This document shows, in pieces, positions 1-11,724 of a DNA stretch of 64,000 bases. The position numbers were made by a program, and so were the translations under genes. The stretch comes from Glebionis coronaria (lineage: Eukaryota > Streptophyta > Magnoliopsida > Asterales > Asteraceae), in NCBI GenBank assembly GCA_025667525.1, contig CM046875.1, positions 122,316,340-122,380,339 of the forward strand. Reading direction: 5' to 3'. The stretch's first letter is position 1. Each line of letters opens with the position of its first letter. The notes beneath the pieces are model-generated. The model saw only the letters and a program-made list of their open reading frames with translations. It had not been told where the DNA came from and searched no databases.

Positions 1-2012
1 AAACTGTAGAATTTCCTCCTAGATACTAAAAGATTATGATGTAAGCTTTAACTAGAAACTGGTTTGAGCAATTTTGAACAAGTAATGAAGGAGAAATGAT
101 CAATTGAATTTGACAAGTTTATGAACTAAAACTGAAAACAAGTATGACCCAAAGTTTTTATCAACCAATTGCCTTTTTGACTTTTATTCTGACTTACAAA
201 AGGCTCAAATCTACTTGTTAACTTCTAAGGACTACAAATGATCACTTTAAATCCAATTAACAACACTTGACTACTGAATTACAACTAGTCCCAAACACTC
301 TTTATCTGTTTATGATCAAACTTTTTCAAAGGAATTTTGAGTAATGATTAAAACTGAATTAAGAGCTATAGCAGACTTATTCAAGTGATCAAAATGAGAT
401 GCATACAAGCCAAAAACCAGTAATAACCAACACTAAAACTGCAAGTAGCTAATGCACTAAAAAGAACTGAAATTCAGTTAAAACTACAAGACTGATCACA
501 ATTAATCAAGTATCAAACAACTAACTACAACACTCAAAGACAATCAAACATCAGCTAAACAAGTTTAATCAAGCAGCCATCAAGGTTTACATTAAGAAAT
601 GAGCAGGCAAGAACTGTTTAGAGGAACAAAAATCAGAAACTTTGGAACCTATTGTAGTAATCCTTTGGGTAGAAGAGGAGCGCTGAGCTCTCTTGCCCTA
701 GTGATACCACCACCTATCACTAGCAATAAACTCAATTCAATCACCAAAACAGCTACAATACTTCATTCTGCCATGGAAAACTTCAAGAACTAGGAATGAA
801 CTGAATTTTTGATCAAACAGCAACCAATCTTCAACTAAGCCAGTTATGATCAATGTATGATCATAACAAACTTCTATCAGCAACAAATTAATCACACAAT
901 AGCAGTAAGGTAGCAGGAATTGAAGAACAAGAATTGGCGGGAAAACTTGGATTTGAATTTTTATTGATGAAAACAGTTACAATTGGTTGTTACAAGGTTC
1001 TAACTAACTAACAAACTCAAGAGGTTGTCAGTCTCTTGAGTTGTTAGATGAAAAGGAAGGAAAAGAAGAAAAGGAAATTTGAGAGAACTAGGTGTTTACA
1101 AATTTAAGCTACTAGTGAAAATGAAGAACAAGTTGTGTATTTATAGGCTAGAATTGAGAGTTTGTTGGAGATGTGACGTGTTCAGGCCAATCATTGCTTG
1201 ACACGTGGAGGAATTCTGCATATCCATTTTGAAGGTGATGAACATGAATTGGGGATTTTTGATCCAATGAATTATATGTTAATTGGTTAACACCATTGGA
1301 TTCGTCTCATCAAGACGAGCAACTTTGATGTTTTGATCTTCTTCTGAAATGCTCTCTATCAAAAACGCGTTCCTGGAAAATATTTTGGTGAAAGAGAGAA
1401 ACACGTGGCAGCTTCTGATTGGTAGAAAAAGTGAGTTGCGGATCACACTGTTGAGATTTGGCAATAAATGTGGTGGCTGCAAGTGGGTTTTAATTATTTG
1501 ATCCGTGTGACTTGATTCCTTGTTTCTGATTGGTCCATGGCCTTTCACTTGGATTAAACATTACAAAACTTTCCCAACTTGTCAAATTAAGTCCTTGTAC
1601 TTGGCAGATTGCTAGTTAAGGCTAAAAACTTCATTCCTTTGACAATTTTGGCCCTTCAACTTTGATTCTTCAACAAAATGACCCTTTGACTTGATTGACT
1701 TTGTAGTTTGACCAGGTTTGACTTGGATCTTGACTTTGCAGTATTTGCACTTTAAGTCCCTCAACTTTCAAGACTTGTCAAGATAGGTCCTTGAGCTTTG
1801 AAAACTTGTCACTTGTGATCCTTCCTTGTCTTTTTCATCCTTTTGAGCTTGGTTTTTCCTTGTTTGCTTGAAATTGTATCCTTTTACCTACACAAGATCA
1901 CACAAACACAAACATACCACATAACACTGCTTTTTACAATATAAAAAGGGTATTTTGCTTCATGTTTTAGGGTAATTTGTTGATAAAAGGATATGAGTTT
2001 AAGCTCATATCA
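1..2012 (-). repeat. 3' LTR of element A (partial)
   Basis: Bases 1-2012 correspond one to one to 9215-11226, an offset of 9214 with no indel. The only difference I found is C at 1760 against T at 10974. In element orientation the LTR starts TGATATGAG at 2012. A TATAAATA box lies at 1138-1145 on the minus strand. Small open frames here, such as 599-793 and 1279-1548, recur identically in the other LTR and have no recognisable domain, so I do not call them genes. Confidence 0.95.
1138..1145 (-). promoter_or_regulatory. TATA box in LTR of A
   Basis: TATAAATA on the minus strand, in a CTATAAATAC context identical to that in the LTRs of element B. The second copy is at 10352-10359 in the 5' LTR, the one that would drive the element. 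CACGTG (G-box/ABRE core) motifs and TTGAC motifs lie upstream in the same LTR. Confidence 0.6.
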
Positions 2013-2030
2013 AATTCCCCTACACTTGAG
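2013..2030 (-). other. Polypurine tract of element A
   Basis: Read on the minus strand this is AAGTGTAGGGGAATT directly before the LTR start TGATATGAG. It is the expected plus-strand primer site for reverse transcription. The same core AAGTGTAGGGG occurs three more times upstream in A, near 3607, 3662 and 3869. Confidence 0.8.
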
Positions 2031-4059
2031 CATCGCCATGTCCTCATGCAATATTATCTTTCAAGGCTTAAAAATTTACATTTCCCTCATAATTAATCCA
2101 CCTTGGCCATATGAGATGCATCTACACTACTCTAAACTAGATGATGCATGATTTTGAATATTAATAATGCAATGAATCAAAATACAATTCTATCTATATC
2201 TTTTTTATTTTTCTTGAAATGGTTTTGATGGAAATAACTCATAAAGAATTCAATGACTTGGATTAGGGCTTTGGTACCATGGACACTTATCACCCTCAAG
2301 TTTCACTTTCCCCATACCAAGCTAATAAATGGAATCATTGCATTCACAAGTAAAAAGTGCATCAACTTATTCATGACAATTAAATGTGGAACCGGTTATT
2401 ATTTGAGCAAATTGCTTGTGGGCAAATTTGTCATTATTCAAGTGTGAAATATAAGAAGTGTAAAATCCAAAAATAAGGAAGGACGGTTTTAATCCTAAGT
2501 AATCTTCTCATCCATTACTTGAAAAACCGCTCACAATTAATACAAGTCCGTATTAAGAATAATAAGTCATTCGCCTTATGTGTAAAATCCTCATGTCATG
2601 CTTTCATAAGTAACTACACACTCGCTAAGGAAAGAAAAATAAAACTCACGCAATAATTTACATCCGCATCTTTTTGAGATTTTGGATCTTCAACCCCGCA
2701 ACCCGTCAAGGTAATATTGGATTGGAGTAATCTATTGAATCCCCGCAACCCGTCAAGGTAATATTGGAACTCAATAGTCACTATAATTAACACCACACTG
2801 CCCCTCTTGGGAGTCTTGCATTATTTTTTTTTCTTTTTCTCTTTTTTTTTCTAGCCACTCATTTTTTTTCATAAGCCGCTCTTATTTTTCTTTATTCCTC
2901 ACAAAGAATTTTGAAAAGAAGAAAAGGAAAAACACCCGCTAAATATGGAGCATGACACAAGTCTAGTACACATAAAACGTGCTAACTTAGAATCTTAAGA
3001 CGTACTCATATCAACCATAAATGATTAGCCAAAAATGCATAAGAGATTACGAACCAATTAAAACCGTACTTGATTATTTATTAACAATTATATACAAGCG
3101 AAGAAAATAGAGGTAGAGAAGAGAAGGGTTTAGCCACAAGTAATTGCCATGAAGTCTATCTAGCCCTTTTATACTTGCTTCAACTCTATCATTTCCCATT
3201 CTCCACAAATTTAAAATTTCAAATAATGAAATTGGTGGAAGCTTAGCCTAATAGACCAATGAAGGACTACATGGTTAAGGATACTAGCTAGAGAGTGCTA
3301 AAATAAACAAACTCGGGTTGAGTCAAAATATCCATGGCGGGCCTAATATGTCAAAGAAGTCTAAATTTGTTAAAACCATGTTTTATTATATTTTTTTTCC
3401 TTTTTATATATTTTTGATGAAAAATAAAAGAATATATACAATGCAAATGTGTTATGCAAATGAAAAATGATTGATGCAAAAATTATGAATGCATATTTTT
3501 GTGGCCAAAGTAGATCAAAAATTTGAAAAATGTTGAAAATCCAATTTTCCATGTTATCATGCAAGACAATGACAAGTTCTAGGTAAGGTCACTTCGATAG
3601 AAGACCCCCCTACACTTAAGCTAAACATTGTCCTCAATGTTTAAGAGCATGGAAGTGAACTCCCCTACACTTATGACAATGAATAGACTTTGCTTAACCC
3701 AAGTTAAGGAAAGGACTACTATTAGTGAAATCAAGTTTAAGCACAACGTGTCAATGAAAAATCACTAAAGTAACGAAGTGAACCGGATACAAGGGCCTCC
3801 TCCATAAGCTCCAAAGCATGAAATGAGTGAGCAACCCTACAAACAAGCATGAAGACAAAAGAAGGTCTCCCCTACACTTATCTCCAAGTCTATGCCTTTA
3901 TTTCTAACCTACAACACTCTAACCTGGTTATACGATGCTTGAGTTAATGAGTCTCTAGCTCGACTCGTCCCACACTTAAAAGTGTCTAAAACCTATCATG
4001 GAGAAGAAAATGTTTGCCCCTTTTTAAGAAAAATCTCCATGATGAGGGAAAACAAGTGT
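2031..4059 (-). other. Noncoding 3' region of A between gag-protease and PPT
   Basis: About 2 kb matching the post-pol region of element B (41038-42986). The match resumes around 3970, just after the region where A lacks pol. It holds a 27-bp direct repeat (2694-2720 and 2741-2767, containing CCCGCAACCCGTCAAGG), three PPT-like motifs and a T/C-rich run at 2822-2850. No envelope-like frame is present. The longest hydrophobic frame (3370-3564) has 64 codons and is broken in B. A 60-codon frame at 2614-2796 is conserved in B at 42218-42400. Confidence 0.7.
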
Positions 4060-7000
4060 TCATATATCAAAACTCCATAAATATCCCCCAGGATCAAATA
4101 CATAATTACCCTCCCACTCATAACACAAACCAACAACTAGCTTCCCAATCAATGGTGAAAAGAGTGAGGTGTAGTTCTCTAAAATAGTTTCCCATATGTT
4201 TTTCCCAAGGTGATGGTGTAAAGCTCTCAAAGTTTTCACAAGGTTTCCTTTTATTGCATCAGGTGGATACTGAGATGGTTTAGCAAGCTCTATGCCAGGA
4301 TCAAAAATCCGTTCCTTGATGGGAAAACAACAAGTGATGATTGCCTTAGAAGACGCTCCTTTGTAATTCACATGGGAAGAGAAAGGTTGTAGAGTGATTG
4401 GTTGTAGAAAGGTTGGGGTAGACAAAGGAGGTAAAGGATCTTCAAGCAATAAAGATTCTAGATAGAGTATGTCCCCCTCCTCATCAAGGTAACCAAAAGT
4501 ATACTCAAAAGATGTATCCTCCAATAAAAACTCATCACTCTCATCAATGATAGAATCCTCCTCATCACCATAAACATCATAGATTGGTCTATCAAAGATG
4601 GGTGATCCCTCAAAACCAAAGGAAGTATGATCATCAATAAATGGAGAGTCACAAGTAGAAAGCTCATCATCATGATAGTCATCATATGTTGGTGAATCAC
4701 AAAGAAAAAATCCCTCATTACTTAAGTCCTCATCAAAGTGATTAGTATGGTGGAAAAATGGGGTGTCATATGGAATTTCACTAAAGTTTAGCTCTTGAGG
4801 TTCATGAAAATCCAAAGAGGAAGTAATGGAAGCAATGGTCTCAATATGAGGGTAATCAAAGTCTCCACTTGAGCAAGCTTCATAAAAGTACTCATCACAA
4901 ACTTCATCAAGAAGATCATCTTGTGTTTCCTCCTCATGTACAACATCAATATGTTTTACCGCTTCGGGCTCATTAGACTTTTTGGACAACTTTCCCATGT
5001 TAAACACTACTCTCTCATCTCCTACCCGCATTGTAAGTTCTCCTTCCGCCACATCGATTAAAGTACGTCCCGTTCTCAAAAATGGCCTACCAACAATCAA
5101 AGGCACTCTAGGATCCACATCATAATCAACTACCACAAAATCCGCGGGAAATGTAAATCTATCAACCCCAACAAAAACATCCTCCGCAATTCCCACCGGA
5201 TAAGCTATAGTACGGTTAGCCAACTCAAGAGTCATCTTAGTAGGAGTAAGCTCGGGAAGTGAAAGTCTTTTCCAAACCGATAAAGGCATGAGATTTATGC
5301 TTGCCCCTAAATCCGCTAAAGCCATACAATTTTCCACCCCCGGGAAATTGCAAGGAATCAAAAACCGCCCCGGATCTCCAAGCTTAGTAGGCAACTTCTT
5401 AAGCAACACCGCGGAACAATTTTCATTCAAAGAAGCATTAGGCAAGTCCACCAATCTTTCCTTGTTAGAAAGCAAATCCTTAATCATCTTAGCAAACTTA
5501 GGCATATTGGCTAAAGCTTCCGCAAAGGAGATGTTGATGTTAAGTTGCTTGAACATCCTCAAAAAGTTAGAAACTTGGATATCATCCTTGTTCTTAAGCT
5601 TTTCTTTTCTCAATCTTGAGGGATAAGGAAGACTTGGTTTTGGTTGTGGTTGAGTTGTGGATGAAGGATTTTCCTTATTGGGTATTTCATGAATAGGCTT
5701 TGAAAGTGGAGCAATGGGAGCATTTTGAGGTGATGAAGTAGAAGTAGAGGGCTTGTCACACGTAGGAGCACAAGTGGGTTGAACAATAGTAGGTTTAGGA
5801 GGTGAAGGATCCTTTGTTGTTGTACCACTTCTTGTTGTAATGGCATTGACATTGGCCCTAGGATTTGTTTGTGTGTTGGAAGGTAAAGCTCCTTGTGGTC
5901 TTTGAGTTACCGCCACTAAAACCCTATTGATTTGTTCCTCTATTGTACGTTTCACTTGGTCATTCATTCTCTTCTCAATGTCACGCATTTTCTTGTCAAC
6001 ATACTCTTGAGTCTCTTGCATCCCATATCCTTGAGTTTGATTTTGAGGGTAAACTTGATTTGGTATTGGAGCATATGCTTGATTGGGAATAAATGGAAGT
6101 GGTTGATTAAATCCTTGTTGTGGTGGATAAAAGGTATTTGCTTGAGGTTGAAATTGATTGGGTGCCTTGTAATTATTTCCTTGGTATGGTTGTCTTTGCC
6201 CTTGATTCCTTGCTAAAATTTGAGGAGGATTGTGTTGAATTTGGGTGGGTGGTTGGGGTGGAAAGCCGGGTGGAGTAAGGTAGTTTTGGGATTTGTAAGA
6301 AAGGTTATTTGGATTGATGTTAGGCTTGAAGTGTTCACGGTGTTCCTCTTGGTAAGCATAGCATTCCCCTTGATAACCTTGCACCTTGTCACATTGTTCA
6401 TAAGAGTGAGGGCCTCCACAAGTAACACAAGAAATGGTGATGGCATTCACATTGTTTGAGGAATTGTTCAATGTCAAGCTCTTCAAGGCTTGAACTAACT
6501 CTTGAGTCATTTCTCGTTGTCCTTGTTTGACTTGTTGAAGGATCTCTTGGTGGTATTTAAGGAATTGGTTATCACAAGGTGTTTGAGAGGTGTTTTGGAT
6601 AACATGAACTCTTTCTTCAAATGGATCGTTTGTTTGAACCATTGCCTTAGTCTCAATAATGGTCAAAGCCTCTTGGTATGTCTTGAAATGAATACTCCCT
6701 CCCGCGGAAGCATTTAGTGAATCTTGGTGGTGAGGTTTGAGGCCATTGTAGAAAGTATCGATTTTGCTTAGATCATCCATTCCATGATTAGGGCATCGCC
6801 TCAACAACTCACTATACTCTTCCCAAGCATCACCAAAGGATTGACTAGGTTTTTGTGTAAAGCCCATAATCATATTTCTCAAAGCCATAGTCTTTTGTGG
6901 AGGAAAGAATTTGTTCAAAAACTTAGTGGTAAAACCATCCCATGTGGTGATACTATCGGGTGGTTGAGTGTCTAACCAATGCTTAGCACTCCCATCTAGT

Positions 7001-7404
7001 GAAAATGACACTAACAACAATCTAATGACATCCGGTGGAACCCCATTATGCTTAATGGTATTGCAAAGTGAAAGGAATCTCTTAAGATGAGCATGGGGAT
7101 CCTCATTTTGTTTTCCATAGAAAGGTGATGCAGCAACCATATTGATCATAGATGTATGTAGCTCAAATGTGTTAGCGGGAAAGTCGGGAATCTTAATGGC
7201 ACTAACAAATCCATGAATGTTGGTTTGCATACGTTCAAACAAAGTACGGTTATCAACAGCCATGGCTCCTTGTGGTGGTGACAAAGCACGATTCTCGTGA
7301 TCGGCTTGGTGGACGATGGTGGTCTTACTCTTTCTTTTCTTCTTCCTTTTCGGAGGAAGAGGTTGTACACCAATCGGTATTTGTGCACGCCCGCGAGTGA
7401 GCAT
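4060..7404 (-). CDS. Athila-type gag-protease polyprotein with acidic C-terminal extension, no pol enzymes
   Basis: The open frame has 1114 codons from the ATG at 7404; three upstream codons start with TTG and are unlikely to be used in a plant. Residues about 40-300 are the retrotransposon gag domain ([16 protein letters not shown] and RRCPNHGM motifs). A CX2CX3HX4C knuckle begins at C326. A Q/P/N-rich stretch follows, then an aspartic protease with DLGAS at about 698-702 and a GRPFL motif. Up to there the protein is nearly the same as the N-terminal part of element B. From about residue 805 it diverges completely: about 215 residues rich in D, E, F, Y and S, then about 90 residues without a recognised domain (it contains LHHHLGKNIWETILENY). 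RT, RNase H and integrase are absent. The open frame suggests the extension was kept by selection or arose recently. Capsid and protease functions are inferred from the family; the extension's function is unknown. Confidence 0.85.
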   Translation of the reverse strand: MLTRGRAQIPIGVQPLPPKRKKKRKSKTTIVHQADHENRALSPPQGAMAVDNRTLFERMQTNIHGFVSAIKIPDFPANTFELHTSMINMVAASPFYGKQNEDPHAHLKRFLSLCNTIKHNGVPPDVIRLLLVSFSLDGSAKHWLDTQPPDSITTWDGFTTKFLNKFFPPQKTMALRNMIMGFTQKPSQSFGDAWEEYSELLRRCPNHGMDDLSKIDTFYNGLKPHHQDSLNASAGGSIHFKTYQEALTIIETKAMVQTNDPFEERVHVIQNTSQTPCDNQFLKYHQEILQQVKQGQREMTQELVQALKSLTLNNSSNNVNAITISCVTCGGPHSYEQCDKVQGYQGECYAYQEEHREHFKPNINPNNLSYKSQNYLTPPGFPPQPPTQIQHNPPQILARNQGQRQPYQGNNYKAPNQFQPQANTFYPPQQGFNQPLPFIPNQAYAPIPNQVYPQNQTQGYGMQETQEYVDKKMRDIEKRMNDQVKRTIEEQINRVLVAVTQRPQGALPSNTQTNPRANVNAITTRSGTTTKDPSPPKPTIVQPTCAPTCDKPSTSTSSPQNAPIAPLSKPIHEIPNKENPSSTTQPQPKPSLPYPSRLRKEKLKNKDDIQVSNFLRMFKQLNINISFAEALANMPKFAKMIKDLLSNKERLVDLPNASLNENCSAVLLKKLPTKLGDPGRFLIPCNFPGVENCMALADLGASINLMPLSVWKRLSLPELTPTKMTLELANRTIAYPVGIAEDVFVGVDRFTFPADFVVVDYDVDPRVPLIVGRPFLRTGRTLIDVAEGELTMRVGDERVVFNMGKLSKKSNEPEAVKHIDVVHEEETQDDLLDEVCDEYFYEACSSGDFDYPHIETIASITSSLDFHEPQELNFSEIPYDTPFFHHTNHFDEDLSNEGFFLCDSPTYDDYHDDELSTCDSPFIDDHTSFGFEGSPIFDRPIYDVYGDEEDSIIDESDEFLLEDTSFEYTFGYLDEEGDILYLESLLLEDPLPPLSTPTFLQPITLQPFSSHVNYKGASSKAIITCCFPIKERIFDPGIELAKPSQYPPDAIKGNLVKTLRALHHHLGKNIWETILENYTSLFSPLIGKLVVGLCYEWEGNYVFDPGGYLWSFDI

Positions 7405-8165
7405 GCAACTCAATACGAGGAATGAGAGAGAAGCTCTCGTGTGACTTTGAAAAGAATAAGATTATCCTCTTCGAGTTTCGATATTAAATATCCACAAGAA
7501 AGTAACAATATATGTAATACTACTTTGGGTGCAAGACCCTCAATGAAGCTTTCCTTCTTAGAATACTCCCAAGTGAACGGGGGGTTAGGTGGCGCGAAGC
7601 ACTTAAGTACCTATTGACCCTTAGATGGCATTTTATAGCACATCGCCTTTCTATTCACTTAAATGTTCGTATTCTTCGAATTATTGCTTATTGAGAGTAT
7701 TTATCTATTCTTGCTTTATTTTGTTTGATCGATACGCGCGTCAAGGACCGGAGCGCCCCTCAACACGGTGTATTGCCTCGGCAATACTTATGGAAGATAT
7801 GTAGATTGATTGTTCTTATACGTATACTTATTTACTTATAATAATATATGGAAAATATTTTTGTATTTATGAGTTTTTTAAAGGAAAATACTATATGTAC
7901 ATAAAAACCGAGAGAATCCAATAATATATATTTTTGGGTGCAATCTCTTAGGAAAAAGATTGCTTTTTGGATTTTTTAATTTTTTTTGGTCAATTCTTTA
8001 GGAAAAGAATTGTTTTGTTAATTTTTTTAGTTTTTATATATTTTTATATTTTTGATTTTTTATTTGTTTTTGATTTATGATACGTAAAAATAACGTCCAC
8101 AAAGTGAACGGATCCCAAAAGCCAATGAAAACCGTCAATCGATAGTCTCTCGTGTAGTCAAAGAA
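7405..8165 (-). other. Leader (5' untranslated region) of element A
   Basis: Between the PBS and the gag ATG. It matches 34595-35352 of element B closely. It is A/T-rich near the PBS (7840-8090), with oligo-T runs, followed towards gag by a G/C-richer block. I see no coding frame. Confidence 0.7.
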
Positions 8166-8180
8166 CCGGCAGCGGCGCCA
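8166..8180 (-). other. Primer-binding site (tRNA-Asp) of element A
   Basis: TGGCGCCGCTGCCGG on the minus strand, two bases inside the 5' LTR end. It matches the 3' end of plant tRNA-Asp(GTC) with one mismatch in 15, as is usual for the Athila/Tat lineage. Confidence 0.8.
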
Positions 8181-8182
8181 TT

Positions 8183-11100
8183 TGAAATGGGTATAATGCA
8201 AGTTCGTTTTCTCAGTTCTTAACTAATAGAAAGTCCAATCAATATCAAATTTATAATTGTTTTTGGTTGTTCAAGCTTGCTTGGTAATCTATTGCTAATT
8301 CAAACAACACTAAGTAAAAATGAAAAATATAAACCTACTTATACGTAAAACAAATTGCAAATTCCAAATTTTATTCAAGTAAAATATTAAAATGCAAAAT
8401 ATAAAACTATAAGGACTAAAAATGTAATTTCTATGAAATGTAAATGCTTGAAATGTAAATTCTAAAAGTTATAAGGACTAAAAATGTAAAGCAATTAACT
8501 ATAAGGACTAAACTTGTAAAAGATTTAACAAACTAACCAAAAATTAACAAACTAACTAACTCTTAAACTGAAATTTAACTAACTAACAAATGCAAGGACT
8601 GATTATTGCAAATACCAGAAAATTAGAAAGATTAAGCTAGGTTTAAACACTAATTGAAATCCAGGGACTAAACTGCAATTTTCCAAAATGTTTAAACCAA
8701 AAACGGGCTTATCACTTGAATAAGCTAGAACTGGCTTATTTCTGAACCAAAATTAATGAGACAACTTGCAAACAACTTCTAATTCAAATTAAGAAACGTG
8801 TATACAAGGAATTTGTCTAAAAGTCAAAGATAAGCAAAAGAGTGCTTATTAATAAGCTCAAAATAAGCTACAGAAAAATCCAAACATCCACAACTTAATT
8901 TTTGTAAAGAAAATGATTAAGAACTTGATTTAAAGCAGGGGAAATCAAACTAGAACAAATTTCATCCACTAATAAGCAAGATATCTGAAAATAAGCTCAA
9001 ATGAGCTTATGTTGACCAAAACGTTGACCAGATTTTTGAAAAAACTCAAATTCTCAAAACTTGATATTCAACCCTTTCTAAACTGATTTGTGAAAGAAAA
9101 TAAGGACTTTTATGAAGTGGATTATTAGAACTAGGAAATCAGAATGCAAATCACATCAGAGAATGAACATTGCTCAGGTCTGAACAAATAAGCTGTTTTC
9201 TTGCTTATTCCTTGAAACTGTAGAATTTCCTCCTAGATACTAAAAGATTATGATGTAAGCTTTAACTAGAAACTGGTTTGAGCAATTTTGAACAAGTAAT
9301 GAAGGAGAAATGATCAATTGAATTTGACAAGTTTATGAACTAAAACTGAAAACAAGTATGACCCAAAGTTTTTATCAACCAATTGCCTTTTTGACTTTTA
9401 TTCTGACTTACAAAAGGCTCAAATCTACTTGTTAACTTCTAAGGACTACAAATGATCACTTTAAATCCAATTAACAACACTTGACTACTGAATTACAACT
9501 AGTCCCAAACACTCTTTATCTGTTTATGATCAAACTTTTTCAAAGGAATTTTGAGTAATGATTAAAACTGAATTAAGAGCTATAGCAGACTTATTCAAGT
9601 GATCAAAATGAGATGCATACAAGCCAAAAACCAGTAATAACCAACACTAAAACTGCAAGTAGCTAATGCACTAAAAAGAACTGAAATTCAGTTAAAACTA
9701 CAAGACTGATCACAATTAATCAAGTATCAAACAACTAACTACAACACTCAAAGACAATCAAACATCAGCTAAACAAGTTTAATCAAGCAGCCATCAAGGT
9801 TTACATTAAGAAATGAGCAGGCAAGAACTGTTTAGAGGAACAAAAATCAGAAACTTTGGAACCTATTGTAGTAATCCTTTGGGTAGAAGAGGAGCGCTGA
9901 GCTCTCTTGCCCTAGTGATACCACCACCTATCACTAGCAATAAACTCAATTCAATCACCAAAACAGCTACAATACTTCATTCTGCCATGGAAAACTTCAA
10001 GAACTAGGAATGAACTGAATTTTTGATCAAACAGCAACCAATCTTCAACTAAGCCAGTTATGATCAATGTATGATCATAACAAACTTCTATCAGCAACAA
10101 ATTAATCACACAATAGCAGTAAGGTAGCAGGAATTGAAGAACAAGAATTGGCGGGAAAACTTGGATTTGAATTTTTATTGATGAAAACAGTTACAATTGG
10201 TTGTTACAAGGTTCTAACTAACTAACAAACTCAAGAGGTTGTCAGTCTCTTGAGTTGTTAGATGAAAAGGAAGGAAAAGAAGAAAAGGAAATTTGAGAGA
10301 ACTAGGTGTTTACAAATTTAAGCTACTAGTGAAAATGAAGAACAAGTTGTGTATTTATAGGCTAGAATTGAGAGTTTGTTGGAGATGTGACGTGTTCAGG
10401 CCAATCATTGCTTGACACGTGGAGGAATTCTGCATATCCATTTTGAAGGTGATGAACATGAATTGGGGATTTTTGATCCAATGAATTATATGTTAATTGG
10501 TTAACACCATTGGATTCGTCTCATCAAGACGAGCAACTTTGATGTTTTGATCTTCTTCTGAAATGCTCTCTATCAAAAACGCGTTCCTGGAAAATATTTT
10601 GGTGAAAGAGAGAAACACGTGGCAGCTTCTGATTGGTAGAAAAAGTGAGTTGCGGATCACACTGTTGAGATTTGGCAATAAATGTGGTGGCTGCAAGTGG
10701 GTTTTAATTATTTGATCCGTGTGACTTGATTCCTTGTTTCTGATTGGTCCATGGCCTTTCACTTGGATTAAACATTACAAAACTTTCCCAACTTGTCAAA
10801 TTAAGTCCTTGTACTTGGCAGATTGCTAGTTAAGGCTAAAAACTTCATTCCTTTGACAATTTTGGCCCTTCAACTTTGATTCTTCAACAAAATGACCCTT
10901 TGACTTGATTGACTTTGTAGTTTGACCAGGTTTGACTTGGATCTTGACTTTGCAGTATTTGCACTTTAAGTCCTTCAACTTTCAAGACTTGTCAAGATAG
11001 GTCCTTGAGCTTTGAAAACTTGTCACTTGTGATCCTTCCTTGTCTTTTTCATCCTTTTGAGCTTGGTTTTTCCTTGTTTGCTTGAAATTGTATCCTTTTA

Positions 11101-11226
11101 CCTACACAAGATCACACAAACACAAACATACCACATAACACTGCTTTTTACAATATAAAAAGGGTATTTTGCTTCATGTTTTAGGGTAATTTGTTGATAA
11201 AAGGATATGAGTTTAAGCTCATATCA
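8183..11226 (-). repeat. 5' LTR of element A (complete, 3044 bp)
   Basis: In element orientation it begins TGATATGAG at 11226 and ends CATTTCA at 8183, so it has canonical TG...CA ends, next to the PBS. A perfect inverted repeat (GATATGAG, CTCATATC) sits at its outer tip. TATAAATA lies at 10352-10359 on the minus strand. The LTR is related to the 3038-bp LTRs of element B, for example in the first 150 bases. Confidence 0.92.
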
Positions 11227-11451
11227 CCTAGTCCATGAGTTGTATGGATGGCCCAATATGTAAGCCCAAGCCCATCATTATGGGCTTGGTATATAAACCC
11301 TCTCCTTAGATGGAGAGGGTGTGGTTCACCTCATTTTACACATAGTAATCAAGGTGTTTTATTACTATTCTCTCTCAAGTGTGTGTGTGATTCTACCAAC
11401 TCTCTATCTATTTCTCTCTCTATAACATAAGCAAGATTTACATATCTTACA
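11227..11451 (+). repeat. 5' LTR of copia element, right-hand part
   Basis: Matches 24780-24999 of the 3' LTR. It starts inside the LTR because element A interrupts it, and ends CTTACA just before the PBS. TATATAAA at 11290-11297 is the likely promoter element, with its twin at 24840-24847. The segment 11248-11430 happens to be open but has no domain. Confidence 0.9.
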
Positions 11452-11453
11452 AA

Positions 11454-11467
11454 TGGTATCCAGAGCC
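11454..11467 (+). other. Primer-binding site of copia element (initiator tRNA-Met type)
   Basis: TGGTATCCAGAGCC, two bases after the LTR end. It equals the usual plant initiator-Met PBS with one extra C. Confidence 0.75.
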
Positions 11468-11724
11468 ATGGGATGATTGTATTGTTTATGTGTTTGGTTT
11501 CATAGAGATTCGTGTGTTTTTTATCCCTATATCTCACGTCCAAAATCTTTTTTGGTGTCTTTTTGTGGTTTGATCTTCACCAATATCATCTACATATACA
11601 TGTTAGTGATTTGGGTTACTTGGATCGCTCAAAAACGCAAAAAATTTTAGTGTTTGGATTCATTTTTGGCATCAAGATTCGTCTTTTCTAAGTACAATAC
11701 GAATTCCTTGTTTTTCTCAACATT

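Larger units (their letters stand above)
1..11226 (-). mobile_element. Athila-type LTR retrotransposon A, gag-protease only (non-autonomous); left end outside window
   Basis: Ty3/gypsy element on the minus strand. In element orientation it has a 5' LTR (8183-11226), a PBS for tRNA-Asp (8166-8180), a leader, one open gag-protease frame (7404-4060), a noncoding 3' region, a PPT (2013-2030) and a 3' LTR cut by the window edge (2012-1). The internal region is 6170 bp against 8424 bp in the related complete element at 31540-46039. The difference is the missing RT, RNase H and integrase. It is inserted in the 5' LTR of a copia element: the sequence right of 11226 continues the copia LTR that is seen uninterrupted at 24780-24999. 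The first flanking bases, CCTAG, match CCTGG at the corresponding point of that copy. The other target duplication would lie left of the window. The two LTRs differ at one position I could see, so insertion is very recent. Confidence 0.9.

Noticed and set aside
599..793. 64-codon plus-strand frame, repeated exactly at 9813-10007
   Set aside because: It lies inside the LTRs of element A; the copies are identical because the LTRs are. No domain and no conservation in the B LTR.
3370..3564. Hydrophobic frame as an envelope-like gene of Athila
   Set aside because: Only 64 codons, no signal peptide plus transmembrane layout of an envelope, and interrupted in element B.
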